Below are positions 4,807-5,674 of a stretch of 5,674 bases of DNA, piece after piece. The stretch is taken from contig CADCON010000152.1 of NCBI GenBank assembly GCA_902803035.1, positions 1-5,674 on the forward strand. Direction: 5' to 3'. Under the pieces are notes generated by a model that was not told where the DNA came from, did no database searches, and saw only the letters and a list, made by a program, of their open reading frames with translations. The stretch is from an uncultured Ruminococcus sp. GTDB lineage: Bacteria; Bacillota; Clostridia; Oscillospirales; Acutalibacteraceae. Positions within the stretch are counted from its first letter, which is position 1; every line of letters starts with the position of its first letter. A program made the position numbers and the translations under genes.

Positions 4807-5674
4807 ATGGGTTTAATAGTTCAGAAATTCGGAGGCACATCCGTTGCCGACGCCGAACGGGTGATGAATGTCGCCCGCATTGTTACCGACACCTACAAGC
4901 AGGGCAACCGGGTGGTTGTGGTCGTTTCGGCACAGGGCGACACGACAGACGATCTCATCGAGAAGGCGAAGGAAATCAATCCTGCCGCCTCCAAGCGCGA
5001 GCTTGATATGCTCATGACCGCCGGCGAACAGATTTCCATTTCGCTGCTTGCCATGGCGATCCAGAAGCTGGGCTATCCGGTCATTTCGCTTCTGGGCTGG
5101 CAGGCGGGCTTCGTAACCAGCTCTGTCTACGGCAGCGCGAGAATCAGACGCATTGAAACCGACCGTCTTCAGAGCGAGCTTGACCAGAATAAGATCGTTG
5201 TGGTCGCCGGCTTCCAGGGGTTGAATAAATACGACGACATGACCACGCTCGGCAGAGGCGGCAGCGATACCAGCGCGGTCGCCATCGCGGCTGCGCTCCG
5301 CGCCGACAGATGCCAGATTTTCACCGACGTGGAGGGCGTTTACACCGCCGATCCCCGCAAGGTGGAGAACGCGGTCAAGCTCAGCGAGATCACCTATGAC
5401 GAAATGCTCGAGCTGGCCACGCTCGGCGCGCAGGTGCTCAACAACCGTTCTGTTGAAATGGCAAAGAAGTATAACGTACAGCTTGAAGTGCTTTCGTCGC
5501 TTGTCAGAAAGCCGGGCACAATAGTGAAGGAGAAGGTTAAAATGGAAAAAATGCTTATCAGCGGCGTAGCCAAGGACACTCATGTTGCCAGAATTTCGCT
5601 TTTGGGCCTGCCCGATGAACCGGGTGTGGCATTCCAGGCGTTCAGCCGCCTTGCGGCAAAAAACATCAATGTCG
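4807..5674 (+). CDS. lysC: Aspartokinase (3' end outside the window)
   Basis: Phosphorylates aspartate with ATP, the first step to lysine, threonine, methionine and diaminopimelate. 289 complete codons are visible of an expected 400 or so; the frame stays open to the window end. Motifs in order: KFGGTS at 7-12; VVSAQGDTTDDL at 39-50; MTAGEQIS at 70-77; AGFQG at 134-138; TLGRGGSDTSA at 147-157; and FTDVEGVYTADPR at 172-184, part of the nucleotide-binding region. After the catalytic domain (to about 240) a first ACT domain begins near 250, with the effector-loop sequence LLGLPDEPGVAFQAF; the second should lie beyond the window. No homoserine dehydrogenase fusion is apparent, and hom is a separate gene upstream. 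An in-frame ATG at codon 246 with its own SD probably makes a separate regulatory subunit, as in the Bacillus subtilis alpha2-beta2 enzyme. Confidence 0.96.
   Translation, partial: MGLIVQKFGGTSVADAERVMNVARIVTDTYKQGNRVVVVVSAQGDTTDDLIEKAKEINPAASKRELDMLMTAGEQISISLLAMAIQKLGYPVISLLGWQAGFVTSSVYGSARIRRIETDRLQSELDQNKIVVVAGFQGLNKYDDMTTLGRGGSDTSAVAIAAALRADRCQIFTDVEGVYTADPRKVENAVKLSEITYDEMLELATLGAQVLNNRSVEMAKKYNVQLEVLSSLVRKPGTIVKEKVKMEKMLISGVAKDTHVARISLLGLPDEPGVAFQAFSRLAAKNINV
5527..5544 (+). promoter_or_regulatory. lysC: Internal RBS and ATG for a LysC beta (regulatory) subunit
   Basis: AAGGAG (5527-5532) lies 9 nt before the in-frame ATG 5542-5544, which is codon 246 of lysC, at the junction of the catalytic and ACT regions. 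In B. subtilis LysC the alpha subunit has 408 residues and the beta subunit 163, placing the beta start at the same codon number (recalled from the literature). The product would be the ACT region alone. Confidence 0.65.

Noticed and set aside
4813..5583. 256-codon minus-strand open frame opposite lysC
   Set aside because: The + strand frame from 4807 is an unmistakable aspartokinase; the antisense frame is a shadow.

Overview
The window reads as chromosomal DNA of a Gram-positive Clostridia-type bacterium, possibly an Oscillospiraceae/Ruminococcaceae-like gut commensal. The reasons are an ACT-domain PheB-family protein beside hom-thrB, a monofunctional aspartokinase with a built-in second start, GGAG-type ribosome binding sites, TTG/GTG starts and moderately high GC in the coding regions. 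All genes lie on the + strand. The taxonomic call is inference; no marker gene is present.

Layout. Positions 1-303 hold the end of a TM2-domain membrane protein with a Q/P/Y-rich repeat tail. Positions 304-481 hold a leader with two hairpins, the second looking like an intrinsic terminator placed just before the next gene. Positions 482-1879 encode a MATE-family efflux transporter that most likely starts at TTG. Positions 1880-2028 contain a strong sigma-70 type promoter. Positions 2029-2472 encode a PheB/ThrR-like HTH-ACT protein. A 55-bp spacer with a 12-bp direct repeat (20-bp period) over a TATAAT box leads into hom (2528-3766, homoserine dehydrogenase) and thrB (3784-4683, homoserine kinase), only 17 bp apart. 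A 123-bp gap with an inverted repeat and small stem-loops precedes lysC (4807 to the window end, aspartokinase, truncated by the window).

The right two thirds form an aspartate-family amino acid block. LysC makes aspartyl phosphate, Hom makes homoserine and ThrB makes O-phosphohomoserine, the precursor of threonine. Neither asd nor thrC is visible. Three of these four proteins (PheB, Hom, LysC) carry ACT-type sensor regions, so the block combines synthesis with amino-acid sensing. The left third (TM2, MATE) is unrelated in function.

I see no clearly new multi-gene system here. The most useful leads are the probable attenuator before the MATE gene, the tandem operator-like repeat before hom, and the internal start at codon 246 of lysC, which would yield a separate regulatory subunit. 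No tRNA, rRNA, CRISPR array, insertion sequence or classic lysine riboswitch was seen.
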